64,000 bases of DNA. It comes from JAOAPY01 sp038237475 (GTDB lineage: Bacteria; Acidobacteriota; Blastocatellia; Pyrinomonadales; Pyrinomonadaceae). Where the stretch lies: positions 513,712-577,711 of the forward strand of contig JBBRYS010000002.1 in assembly GCA_038237475.1 (NCBI GenBank). The letters run 5' to 3'. The position numbers were made by a program, and so were the translations under genes. Position 1 is the first letter of the stretch. Each line of letters opens with the position of its first letter. This document shows, piece after piece, positions 1 through 8,197 of this stretch. Below the pieces are notes generated by a model that ran no database searches, had not been told where the DNA came from, and saw nothing but the letters and a program-made list of their open reading frames with translations.

Positions 1-515
1 GATAGGCATTTGGTGAAGCCAATCATCGCCGCTTTCGAAGTTGCATAGTGAACCGCAGTCGGCAGCGCTCGCATCGCGCCGATTGAGGTGATATTCAAGA
101 TACTTCCACTGCGCTGGCGAATCATTTTTTTGTAGATCGGTTTAGTGACCGCAAACAAGCTATCGATGTTGGTATGAATGACTTCATCCCACGCGCGGTC
201 CGTCGTCGTGGCAAAGTTGTCGCCGCGATTGATGGCAGCGTTATTGACCAGTACGTCGATGCCGCCCCAAAGCTCTACGATCTCGCGCGTCACCTTTTTC
301 ATCCCCAGGCGATCGGTGACGGAAACCTTGAAAGAAAGCGCGCGCCGTCCCAGGGCCTCAATTTTGGCGCGAATCTCGGTAGCCAGATCGTCGCGCGAAT
401 TGTAATTGAAGGCCACGTCGGCGCCTTCACGCGCGAACACCTCACAAATTGCGGCGCCAATACCGCGAGTGCCGCCCGTAATAAAGGCCCGCTTACCCTC
501 AAGCAATAAACTCAC
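1..515 (-). CDS. SDR-family oxidoreductase, FabG-like (3' end cut by window edge)
   Basis: This is the first 171 residues of a short-chain dehydrogenase/reductase. The nucleotide-binding motif TGGTRGIG lies at residues 13-20, NNAA follows in the middle, and the catalytic pair Tyr157/Lys161 sits in YATSK close to the window edge. The pattern matches 3-oxoacyl-ACP reductases (FabG) of fatty-acid synthesis, but many SDRs of other substrate range look the same. The start is GTG at 515, with AGGAGA nine bases upstream. A terminator-like hairpin lies only about 16 bases before this start, so expression probably depends on read-through or on opening of that hairpin. Upstream on the same strand are a glycosyltransferase and a radical SAM gene, which would fit a lipid-related role, but that is inference. 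The C-terminal third is missing from this window. Confidence 0.88.
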   Translation of the reverse strand, partial: MSLLLEGKRAFITGGTRGIGAAICEVFAREGADVAFNYNSRDDLATEIRAKIEALGRRALSFKVSVTDRLGMKKVTREIVELWGGIDVLVNNAAINRGDNFATTTDRAWDEVIHTNIDSLFAVTKPIYKKMIRQRSGSILNITSIGAMRALPTAVHYATSKAAMIGFTKCL

Positions 516-530
516 CGGCTATATTCTCCT

Positions 531-562
531 AAAAAAGCCCGCTTCGACCGACGTAAGCGGGC
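531..562 (-). terminator. Intrinsic terminator or attenuator before the FabG-like gene
   Basis: On the minus strand an 8-bp perfect stem (GCCCGCTT pairing with AAGCGGGC, 10-base loop) is followed at once by six T residues. The T-tract abuts the ribosome-binding site of the reductase gene, leaving no room for another promoter between hairpin and gene. It could end transcripts from the upstream glycosyltransferase gene or act as an attenuator of the reductase gene. Confidence 0.75.
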
Positions 563-669
563 AAGGTAAAGCAAATTTGTCTCGAGCGCCTGGCCGAGAA
601 ACTGAGTGCCAGAGGCTCCTGGTCCTGCAATTGTCCGCTGTCGTTAAATCGAACAGGATTCGCGAACGA

Positions 670-698
670 ATTAAAGCCCGAAACCCGCTGTCCGTCAA
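670..698 (-). promoter_or_regulatory. Sigma-70-type promoter for a short leader RNA
   Basis: The minus strand carries TTGACG (698-693), a 17-base spacer and TTTAAT (675-670). Transcription would start near 663 and run about 130 bases to the hairpin and T-tract at 562-531. The transcript is either a leader of the FabG-like gene or a small RNA ending at that hairpin. The region between 516 and 766 shows no convincing protein-coding frame. Confidence 0.5.
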
Positions 699-766
699 AC
701 AGGCACGAGGGAAATTGGTCGGTGCGACCTGATGCCCTGGCCAACCCTTAAGGCAGCTGGGCTCAA

Positions 767-1969
767 TCAGGCTGAGATGACTTCAGCAAAAGTTGTCTCT
801 TCCTCGATTTGTCCGCTGGCAGGCAAGAGAGCGGCAATCTCTTCAACGATTCTTCGGGTAGCATTGGGAAATCCAACCGTAAGGGTGGCGGCGCGCATGG
901 CGGAATAGTGGGCTGTGTCTTCGACCATGCGTCGCACGACCGGAACAATGTCTTTGGCATGTTTCAAAAGGATGCCGGCCCCGCCCTTGATAATTAAATT
1001 AGCCGTGCCCTGCTCCTGCGGCATGGGTGTGGTAATGGCGTCGGCAATAATCGGAACCCGACAGGCAAGGGCTTCAAATGTCGTCAGGCCACCCAGCTTG
1101 GAGATCATGACGTTGGCGGCGCTCATCAAGTCTTCGACATTCTCTGAATAGCCAATTACCTTGATGGGAAAACTGGCCTGGGCCGCCATCGACTCCGCGG
1201 TGGCTCGCAACTCTTCATTGCGACCCGCGAGAAAAATAGCTTGCACATCCAACTGGCCGCGGATTAATTCGCGGAAAATCTCCGGTATGTTTCCGCCGCC
1301 TTCCCAGCCGGCATTCACAAAGACGGTGAACTTTTCCGGATCCAGGCCCAACGCCCGCCGCGCGGCCTGCGCCGCAGCTTCATCGGGAAAGGTGAATTTG
1401 GGGTGGACCGGCATGCCTGAGATCTTGATGCGACCGGCCGGTACTCCATAGTCGAGCAACTGGCGGCGAGCATCTTCGCTGGCTACAAGGTAGAGCGTGA
1501 CGTCATCACAGGCCCAGCCTTTCCAAAAACCGTAACAGGGATCGGTCACCACCGACACGAGGGGAATTCGATCCGCCAGCTTCAACTCTTTCAACACGCG
1601 CGCAAAAATGTGCTGCGTGAGCGGGTGAACACTTACGACAATATGGGGACACCAGCGCTCAAACAGTTCGCGCACATAGCCGATACAACGCGAATGAAAA
1701 AACTCGCGTGTTTCCGGGCGCACACGGTTCATGGCCCAATAGAAATATTTCATCCAGTGTTGCTTATTGCGCAACATCCAGTTGTAAAAAGCCACCAGCT
1801 TAGCTGAGAGGTGGGAAGACTCTTCGACCGCGCGCACGACTCGCACTGCGTATGACTCGCCTTCACAAAATTTCTGCACGCCGGCCACAATGGCCGCCGC
1901 CGCCGAGCGGTGACCACCGCCCGTGTCGGATGAAATGATAAGAATCTTGGGAACCTTGGATTCAGTCAT
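767..1969 (-). CDS. MGDG-synthase-type glycosyltransferase (GT28 family)
   Basis: A 400-residue cytosolic or membrane-associated glycosyltransferase. The N-terminal TGGGHRSAA motif (about residues 16-24) and the following helix are characteristic of the monogalactosyldiacylglycerol synthase N-terminal domain. The second half carries the GT-B nucleotide-sugar site, with the run SKLGGLTTFEAL near residue 290. Relatives transfer galactose or glucose from UDP-sugars to diacylglycerol, so a glycolipid product in the inner membrane is likely, but donor and acceptor cannot be read from the sequence. ATG at 1969 is preferred over the adjacent GTG at 1972. The radical SAM gene ends about 20 bases upstream on the same strand, so the two are probably cotranscribed. 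Confidence 0.85.
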   Translation of the reverse strand: MTESKVPKILIISSDTGGGHRSAAAAIVAGVQKFCEGESYAVRVVRAVEESSHLSAKLVAFYNWMLRNKQHWMKYFYWAMNRVRPETREFFHSRCIGYVRELFERWCPHIVVSVHPLTQHIFARVLKELKLADRIPLVSVVTDPCYGFWKGWACDDVTLYLVASEDARRQLLDYGVPAGRIKISGMPVHPKFTFPDEAAAQAARRALGLDPEKFTVFVNAGWEGGGNIPEIFRELIRGQLDVQAIFLAGRNEELRATAESMAAQASFPIKVIGYSENVEDLMSAANVMISKLGGLTTFEALACRVPIIADAITTPMPQEQGTANLIIKGGAGILLKHAKDIVPVVRRMVEDTAHYSAMRAATLTVGFPNATRRIVEEIAALLPASGQIEEETTFAEVISA

Positions 1970-1992
1970 CACCAGATTTATTCCCGGCCTGC

Positions 1993-3156
1993 TCAGGCGT
2001 TCACTGCCGCTCCATCAAGTTGTTCCTGGCTCAGGTCCATGTCGCGACGCGCCTTTTTCATTTCACGCTCGAGTCGCTTGATCTTGATCAAGTGAGTCGG
2101 ATTAAAAGGCAACGACGGGTAATAGCTGTTTGATTCGTGCGTGCAGAAACAGCCATCTGCTGCCTTCTTGCGTCTTTCAGCCATAGCCGGAGAGGTCCAC
2201 AGTTTCTGAAAATTCCAGTCGTATTCACGCAGGTTCGCAATCGGCGCCAGGTTCTCGCAGGACGACACTGTGCCTTCGTCGTAAATGACACCGCCGGCCG
2301 TTCCGGCATAGCAGGTCATTTGCGCCTGTTGCGTTTCCTGAGTTTTCGCGATCAGTCCATGCATGTAAATATCGATCGCCGCTTTGAAGAACCCGGCATC
2401 GCCACCGTAATTATTCTTGATGGCTGCGTGACGGGAATCGTCGTCGATCATTTCGGCCAGTTTTGTATAACGCGAATGATCGATCTCCAACTCTTTCGGA
2501 TCGGCTGAGGGCGGACGGATGTAGTTGAAGTTCACCTTGTCCGGCTTCAGGTCATACTTAAGGAAATCGTACCAGTCGAAAATCGTATCCTGGTTGGTAT
2601 TCATGAAGCAGGTGCAGGTCTGGACATCGAGTCGCTTGTATTCCTTCTTAATTCCCTGCAACTGTCGGGCGGTGTCAATGGCGATTTCCCATGAGCCTGG
2701 TTTCTGGCGAATCTTGTCGTGCTGATCTTTGAGTCCGTCGACGCCCAAAGCAACAGTCACGTTGAGTCCGGGGCACTCTTCGAGGATGCGCGTCACGTCG
2801 GGAAAGATTCGTTTTTGAATCTGACCATTCGACATGATGTAAATCGATTCCAGCTTGTTGTTCTCGTAAAAGGCACGCGCGATCTCGGGCAGGTCCTTGC
2901 GCGTGAATGGCTCGCCGCCGGCAAGGATCAAAACACCAAGATTGCCGCCGAGCGTCTCCGAGATCTTTTCGATCTCGTGCGTCTTCATCTGCAGTTTTTT
3001 GCGCGGACGGTCGTCCAATTCATCGGTAAAAAAGCAGTGTGTGCAACGCATGTCGCAAACTGATGTAACCAGAATATTAAGCAGAATCGGCGAGAACGGT
3101 TTCCCTACCGCCAGATGCGCATAGCGCTTCAATAACTCTTTAGTAGTAAAGTCCAT
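1993..3156 (-). CDS. Radical SAM/SPASM-type enzyme
   Basis: A 387-residue radical SAM protein. The [4Fe-4S]/S-adenosylmethionine site is C34-x3-C38-x2-C41, followed by GGEP at 80-83. Four C-terminal cysteines (282, 300, 336 and 338) resemble the auxiliary cluster of SPASM or twitch domains. The last 30 residues are charged and helical. SPASM enzymes modify peptides, sugars or lipids; the substrate here is unknown. The start is supported by GAGG five bases upstream of ATG 3156. The stop lies about 20 bases before the glycosyltransferase start, suggesting a two-gene operon and perhaps a modified glycolipid, which is an inference from position only. Confidence 0.85.
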   Translation of the reverse strand: MDFTTKELLKRYAHLAVGKPFSPILLNILVTSVCDMRCTHCFFTDELDDRPRKKLQMKTHEIEKISETLGGNLGVLILAGGEPFTRKDLPEIARAFYENNKLESIYIMSNGQIQKRIFPDVTRILEECPGLNVTVALGVDGLKDQHDKIRQKPGSWEIAIDTARQLQGIKKEYKRLDVQTCTCFMNTNQDTIFDWYDFLKYDLKPDKVNFNYIRPPSADPKELEIDHSRYTKLAEMIDDDSRHAAIKNNYGGDAGFFKAAIDIYMHGLIAKTQETQQAQMTCYAGTAGGVIYDEGTVSSCENLAPIANLREYDWNFQKLWTSPAMAERRKKAADGCFCTHESNSYYPSLPFNPTHLIKIKRLEREMKKARRDMDLSQEQLDGAAVNA

Positions 3157-3220
3157 ATCAACCTCAGAAAGACCTCTGTGCCAGTTATTAAATGATTAGC
3201 TTCACTCCGGCAGTGACTTC

Positions 3221-3778
3221 TTAATCTACCTCAAAAAGATCATCAACCAACATCGACCAGCCTGGTAGAGTTGGTTCGGCGCCGGCGCGCTCGCCTCTGC
3301 GTAAAACATGCGGCTCATCCGGCTGCTCCGATGCATAACATCTGACGACTTCGTCGCTCAATAAGTCGACGTCCCAAACTATGAGAGTGCCGGCAGCGAA
3401 ATAATCCGCGCGCTTTTTAGCCAGCCGTCGCTCAGCTATCGCACCGTAATCGCTCTCGCTCCTGACTTCGACCGCAAAGAACGGCGCACCGTCAAAGAAC
3501 TTCATCCCTGTCTTCGGCCCGGTGTAAAAGGCCGCGTCCGGACTGAAAGACCCGCGGTTGGGAAGACTCACGCGAAAAGCCGCATTATCGGTTACTGCCC
3601 TTCCCATTCTCTTTCTCCAGCTGTATTCACGGAGGCTGACAAAAATCTCAGCAGCAGCGTAGCCTGGCGCGGATCCTCGCGGAGACATCTGAACGATTCC
3701 TCCATCGACTAGTTCGGCTTTACCCGACACCCGGTACAGGTCTTCGATGGTGGCTTTTACGTTTGTACTCATCTCCAT
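3221..3778 (-). CDS. Uma2-family (DUF820) PD-(D/E)XK nuclease-fold protein
   Basis: A 185-residue protein of the Uma2/DUF820 family, which adopts a restriction-endonuclease-like fold. Visible signatures are the PD pair at residues 80-81, AVEVRSESD around 102-110 and KRADYFAAG near 122-130, followed by a WDVD strand. These give the usual acidic metal-binding residues. The family is abundant in cyanobacteria and several soil phyla, and its biological function is not settled, so nuclease activity is a fold-based prediction. ATG at 3772 (third residue) has the better-spaced purine-rich site and may be the real start. The gene stands alone between the NtrYX-like pair and the radical SAM gene. Confidence 0.85.
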   Translation of the reverse strand: MEMSTNVKATIEDLYRVSGKAELVDGGIVQMSPRGSAPGYAAAEIFVSLREYSWRKRMGRAVTDNAAFRVSLPNRGSFSPDAAFYTGPKTGMKFFDGAPFFAVEVRSESDYGAIAERRLAKKRADYFAAGTLIVWDVDLLSDEVVRCYASEQPDEPHVLRRGERAGAEPTLPGWSMLVDDLFEVD

Positions 3779-3827
3779 TCCGCCGACCGAATCTTATCAC
3801 AGCGCACTACGTCGCCGCAGTTGGATG

Positions 3828-5195
3828 TTAAGAGGAGCCGGAACGCTCGCCGCGATTTGGAATGCCGAGCGCGCGCATGCGGCGATAGAGGTGGCTGCGA
3901 TCGACGCCCATCAGCTCGGCTGCACGGGAGACGTTGCCTTCTGCTTCGGTGATTTTTTTCTGAATAAACTCGCGGTGATAGGCGTCGGTCGCCTCTTTAA
4001 AGGAAGGAAATCTGAAGGAAGCGGCCGGCGGCTCTTCTTTCCCGTGGGGCGGTAAATCGCCGGCATTTACAATCTTGCCAGGATGCATGATGACCACGCG
4101 TTCGATGGTATTGCGCAGCTCGCGCACGTTTCCAGGCCAGGAATAGTCCTGCAGGTCCGCCAGTGATTCAGCCGCAAATTGTTTCGGGACCTTGCCATAG
4201 GCGAGCGAAAATTTCAGATTGAAATGCTCAACCAGCAAAGGAATATCTTCGAAGCGTTCGCGCAATGGTGGTAATTCGAATGGAATCACATTCAAACGAT
4301 AATAAAGATCAGCACGAAACTTCCCCTGCTCGATTTCAATGTCGAGGCGTTTGTTCGTCGCTGCGATTATTCGCACATCTACATCGATTGCAGCCGTACT
4401 GCCTACTGGTTCGAAGCGCTGCTCTTCCAACACTCTCAGGACCTTCGCCTGCAGACTGCTGCTCATGTCTCCCACTTCATCGAGAAACAGAGTAGCGCCG
4501 TCGGCCATTTCAAACTTACCCTTCCGCGCAGCCGTGGCGCCCGTGAATGCTCCCTTAACGTGACCGAACAATTCCGACTCGATTAGCTCTTCGGGTATAG
4601 CAGCGGAGTTAACCTCGACGAACGGCGCACTCGAGCGACGCGACTGAGAGTGAATAGCACGCGCAACCAATTCCTTGCCAGTGCCCGATTCCCCTGAAAT
4701 CAGAATCCGTCCGTCGGTCGGCGCGGCCACGGCGATCTGCTGTCGCAGGGCTCGCATGGCCACCGACTCGCCGACCATTGCGTATTCCTCTGCCAGCTCT
4801 GCCGTCAGCTCCTTATTGATGAGTTCCAGCTGCCGCTGCCGCAGAGCGTTGCGCACGACGAGAATTGTTTTCTCAATCGAAAGCGGCTTTTCAATAAAAT
4901 CAAAAGCGCCGAGCTTCGTGGCCCGCACGGCAGTCTCAACGTTACCGTGACCAGAGATAATTACGACGGCGGCATCACACCCACCGGCGCGCAGCTGGCG
5001 CAGGGTTTCAAGTCCATCGAGGCCGGGCAACCAGACATCGAGCAGCACGCAGCCGTAGGATTTACGCTCGACTGCTTGCAAGCAATCTTCGCCCGACGCA
5101 ACCGCGTCGGCGCTGAAGCCTTCATCCTGCATAACGCCGCGCAGGGTTTCGCGTATGCCGCGTTCATCGTCAACGATAAGAATGGAATCAGACAT
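3828..5195 (-). CDS. ntrX: NtrC/NtrX-family sigma-54-dependent response regulator
   Basis: A 455-residue response regulator with three standard parts: a receiver domain (1-120, phospho-acceptor Asp53 and acidic pair Asp9/Asp10), an AAA+ sigma-54-activating domain (Walker A GESGTGKE at 168-175, GAFTGA loop at 215-220, Walker B at 236-243), and a Fis-type helix-turn-helix near 420-440. The intact GAFTGA loop says it can open sigma-54 promoters. The kinase gene ends about 100 bases upstream and is NtrY-like, so the pair is probably NtrYX, which in other bacteria acts in nitrogen metabolism, redox or envelope responses. The target genes are not evident here. The symbol is by family resemblance, not proven orthology. 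Confidence 0.85.
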   Translation of the reverse strand: MSDSILIVDDERGIRETLRGVMQDEGFSADAVASGEDCLQAVERKSYGCVLLDVWLPGLDGLETLRQLRAGGCDAAVVIISGHGNVETAVRATKLGAFDFIEKPLSIEKTILVVRNALRQRQLELINKELTAELAEEYAMVGESVAMRALRQQIAVAAPTDGRILISGESGTGKELVARAIHSQSRRSSAPFVEVNSAAIPEELIESELFGHVKGAFTGATAARKGKFEMADGATLFLDEVGDMSSSLQAKVLRVLEEQRFEPVGSTAAIDVDVRIIAATNKRLDIEIEQGKFRADLYYRLNVIPFELPPLRERFEDIPLLVEHFNLKFSLAYGKVPKQFAAESLADLQDYSWPGNVRELRNTIERVVIMHPGKIVNAGDLPPHGKEEPPAASFRFPSFKEATDAYHREFIQKKITEAEGNVSRAAELMGVDRSHLYRRMRALGIPNRGERSGSS

Positions 5196-5296
5196 GTCTA
5201 GCCAGTCGTCAGAAGGAAGCGAAAGGCGGTCGCATCGCCTCCACAGTTGTTTCCAATCGCGAAATTATCTCTTTAAACGATTCCCGCTTCGTGGTG

Positions 5297-7561
5297 CTAC
5301 GAACCAATCGCCGGCAGCTCAATCACAAACTTTGCGCCCCGCGGAAAATTCGCCTCAGCCTGAATGCGTCCCCGATGCTCTAACACTATTCTCTGGACGA
5401 TCGCCAGCCCCAGGCCTGTACCGGTGCCGCGCGTGGAAAAATATGGCTGAAATAATCTTCGCAAGGCTGCAGGTTGGATACCATGTCCAGTGTCGGCAAC
5501 GACGGCACGAAGCAAATTGCTCTCGCGTTGATATGACGTGGAAATTATGATTAAGCGTTCGTTTTCCTGCTCGGAGATCGCGTCCAGCGCATTATCGATC
5601 AAATTAACAAAGACACGTCTAAATTGCTCGCGGTCCAGCAGGGCGGCCGGCAATTCGCGATCGAGATCCAGCCGAATGCCGACTCCGGCGAGCCGCTCCT
5701 CGTACAAGCCTACTGCTTGTCGCACTACTTCATTTAGATCTCCTGGTTCCAGTCTGGCCAGCGGCAGTCGGGCAAAGCGCGAGAACTCATCGACCATAGC
5801 TTTTAACCCGGCCACTTCGCGCGTGATAGTCTCCGTGCATTCGTCGATTACGGACCCAACGTGTTTTTGATCGGCCGACTGTGCCTGGCCGGATCGGTCC
5901 GGATGGTCCAACGAGCCATTTCCATTTCTGTCCAGCCGGTGATAACTCCTCGCGATCCGTTCTGCTGACAATTGAATTGGTGTCAGGGGATTCTTGATCT
6001 CATGGGCCATGCGACGGGCAACTTCTGACCAGGCCGCCGCTCTTTGCGCCGCCAGAAGTTCCGAGAGGTCCTCGATTACCAGGACGACCCCGGAGCCGCT
6101 ACCGGCAGCGCCGTTCAAAGCTGTCGCGGTGAGCGCCACTGGTATTGCAGTTCCCTTCTCAGCCGAAACTTTTCCCAGTTGTCCCTGCTCGGTTGTTTGT
6201 CCGGTACGGCGCGCACGTTTCAGCAACTGCCCGAGCACCAATCCATCATCCTCCGAGATCAAGTCTTCAAACTGGGCCTCGCCAGTGGCAATTGCTCCCA
6301 GTGAAAGCATTCGCGCGGCCGCCGCGTTGATGGTGGTAACGCGATTATTCTCGTCCAGCGAAATAACGCCGGTCGATAACGACTCAAGCACGGTCTCAAT
6401 GTAGTTGCGGCGCTCTTCCAATGCCAAATTTTTGTCGCGCAGCTCAGCTGCGCCCACATCGATCCGGCGGCGGTTCTCTTCCAGTTGTGCCGTCATCTCG
6501 TTGAACGAATGGGCCAGCAGCGCTAACTCGTCTTCGGCAAATGTAGTCACTCGATAAGAGAGATTTCCCCGCGCAATTTCGTTCGAGGCCTCGGCCAACG
6601 CTTTAATCGGTGTAGCGATGCCACGCGCCAGGTAAATCGCGACCCAACTGGAAACAAACAGAAGAATCAAGGTGAGCAAACCAAGGGTTGAGATTCCCAG
6701 CCAACGGACCTTTTTCTGGCGCCGCACCAGATTCTGATATTCGCTCTGCGACCCTGTTATTTTGTCATTCAAATCTTTGTCACTGCGTCGCGCCGGTGCG
6801 ATGAGCAAACTCTCTTTATCCGAAAGTGCCACGGAGATGACGTCAAACGCTTTGCCATCGGCGAGACTATCACCCAATGCGGCCACGTTCTGACGAGCTT
6901 TTTCCAGGAGGGGTTCGAGGGCTGCGCGATCACTCTCTGACAAATTCGCTTCGCTCTTCAACTTCACTTCCCCACCAGCCGTTACGATCTCAATCGCCGA
7001 AAAGTGAGCGGCACTGACAATCTGATCCAGCGTTTGTTGGCGCGCGGACTCCGGTTGCTTGCTAACCATAATCGCAACCAAAGCTCCGGTCTCACGTAAG
7101 TTTCGAATCTCAGCCGAAACCGCTTCGCGCTGCACTTCTCGAGCTTCGCGTACCACCGCCTGTGGAAAGGGATTGAACCATTTTTCCAGCGTACGGTTCA
7201 GGAACAGATATGAGAATACTGCCATCGCAGTAATGGGCAGAAAGCTGATCGCGATGAAGTACACGAGCAAACGCGTCTTGATCTTCGAACCCAACTCGCG
7301 CTCGCGGCGTTCGCGTCGCAGTTTTAAGAGACTACGAATGAAGATGAACGAGAAAACGATGAAGGCGACAAAGTTCAGAGTTGAGAGCGCATAAAGAACC
7401 AGCGTGTCCGAGGCTGTATCGGGGCGGATCACAGTCCAGAGCCAAAGCTGCTGTGAGGCGATAACCGAGAGAAGCAGAACCGCCACGGCTCCAAAAACCC
7501 AAGGTACCCATCGCCGCCTGAGTCTTCTGTTTTCTGGTTTGCTGTTCGAGATCTTATCCAT
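5297..7561 (-). CDS. ntrY: NtrY-like membrane sensor histidine kinase
   Basis: A 754-residue sensor kinase. Hydrophobic segments lie near residues 20-43, 53-75 and 98-121, followed by an extracytoplasmic sensor of about 160 residues and a further membrane span at 288-311. Then come a HAMP linker (about 312-365), a PAS domain (385-500), the HisKA helix with phospho-acceptor His520 in MAHEIKNPLTPIQ, and a GHKL ATPase (N-box around 653-660, DTGHGI at 690-695, GTGLGLA near 714-720). This order is typical of NtrY. It phosphorylates the downstream NtrX-like regulator. Unusually, residues 544-555 between the two HisKA helices read DRNGNGSLDHPD, which fits a calcium-binding EF-hand loop. Confidence 0.88.
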   Translation of the reverse strand: MDKISNSKPENRRLRRRWVPWVFGAVAVLLLSVIASQQLWLWTVIRPDTASDTLVLYALSTLNFVAFIVFSFIFIRSLLKLRRERRERELGSKIKTRLLVYFIAISFLPITAMAVFSYLFLNRTLEKWFNPFPQAVVREAREVQREAVSAEIRNLRETGALVAIMVSKQPESARQQTLDQIVSAAHFSAIEIVTAGGEVKLKSEANLSESDRAALEPLLEKARQNVAALGDSLADGKAFDVISVALSDKESLLIAPARRSDKDLNDKITGSQSEYQNLVRRQKKVRWLGISTLGLLTLILLFVSSWVAIYLARGIATPIKALAEASNEIARGNLSYRVTTFAEDELALLAHSFNEMTAQLEENRRRIDVGAAELRDKNLALEERRNYIETVLESLSTGVISLDENNRVTTINAAAARMLSLGAIATGEAQFEDLISEDDGLVLGQLLKRARRTGQTTEQGQLGKVSAEKGTAIPVALTATALNGAAGSGSGVVLVIEDLSELLAAQRAAAWSEVARRMAHEIKNPLTPIQLSAERIARSYHRLDRNGNGSLDHPDRSGQAQSADQKHVGSVIDECTETITREVAGLKAMVDEFSRFARLPLARLEPGDLNEVVRQAVGLYEERLAGVGIRLDLDRELPAALLDREQFRRVFVNLIDNALDAISEQENERLIIISTSYQRESNLLRAVVADTGHGIQPAALRRLFQPYFSTRGTGTGLGLAIVQRIVLEHRGRIQAEANFPRGAKFVIELPAIGS

Positions 7562-7706
7562 GAAATGCTGTGGGAGTTTACCACATCGGACTCTGACTCA
7601 AGCCGACCTCAGCTTACAACCATCGAGCACAGCGTTAGCAGAAACACAGCGCCCGCACTGTATTTTGCAATTCAAGTATCTCCTTTTCCTGCCGTGCTTA
7701 ACTCTA

Positions 7707-7735
7707 TTGACAGCATCTGCAAACAAGAGTAAATT
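7707..7735 (+). promoter_or_regulatory. Sigma-70-type promoter for the three-gene membrane cluster
   Basis: TTGACA (7707-7712), a 17-base spacer and TAAATT (7730-7735) form a good promoter. It lies about 85 bases before the first gene of the plus-strand cluster and is the only strong candidate in the 260-base gap after the kinase start. The rest of the gap shows nothing recognisable. Confidence 0.55.
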
Positions 7736-7820
7736 CCCGGTCGCATCACCGAGAGATCTCAGGCTCGACTTAATCACACGCAGGTCCAGCAGCGACATAA
7801 TCTAAAGTCCTCAGAATTTA

Positions 7821-8195
7821 GTGATGGCCTTCACTGACCTAATTTGGTTTGCGCGCCTGGAAGTAATCGTATTTCTGGGGGGCCTCGCGGCAATCATTGC
7901 CTACCGCCTGGTGACTGGTCAGATCAATACCAGTTTTCTGCTCTGCACCAAGGAAAAAGATGGCCGTCATGAGCTCAGTCCAGCCCGAGTCCAGATGTTC
8001 CTCTTTACGCTCTGGACCGCGATGTCTTACCTGATGCAAGTAGTCGATTCTATCCAGGGAGCGACGCCGCCGGAAGGTGTAGTCCTCCCTGACATACCTC
8101 TGAAAACTCTGGCTATGTTGGGAGGTAGCCATGCGATCTACCTTGGCAGCAAGGCCTACCTAATGATGTTCAAAACAATCGCGAAAGGAGAATAA
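7821..8195 (+). CDS. Small three-TM membrane protein, paralogue of the next gene
   Basis: I do not recognise a named family. The 124-residue protein has three hydrophobic segments near residues 12-30, 56-76 and 93-113. Its core reads as TM, then GQIN, then a short polar loop with SPARVQMFLFTL leading into the second TM, then LAMLGGSHAIYLGSK at the third. The next gene product shows the same order with GKID, SRFQLLIFTF and LLGISSSSYLVSK, so the two are tandem paralogues. The start is GTG 7821 or ATG 7824; neither has a clear ribosome-binding site. Only two bases separate its stop from the next start, so cotranslation is likely. A role as an inner-membrane hetero-oligomer is inference. Confidence 0.75.
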   Translation: MMAFTDLIWFARLEVIVFLGGLAAIIAYRLVTGQINTSFLLCTKEKDGRHELSPARVQMFLFTLWTAMSYLMQVVDSIQGATPPEGVVLPDIPLKTLAMLGGSHAIYLGSKAYLMMFKTIAKGE

Positions 8196-8197
8196 CA

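Noticed and set aside
7598..7798. 66-codon minus-strand frame upstream of the three-gene cluster
   Set aside because: No ribosome-binding site, no recognisable domain, and it overlaps a plus-strand promoter.
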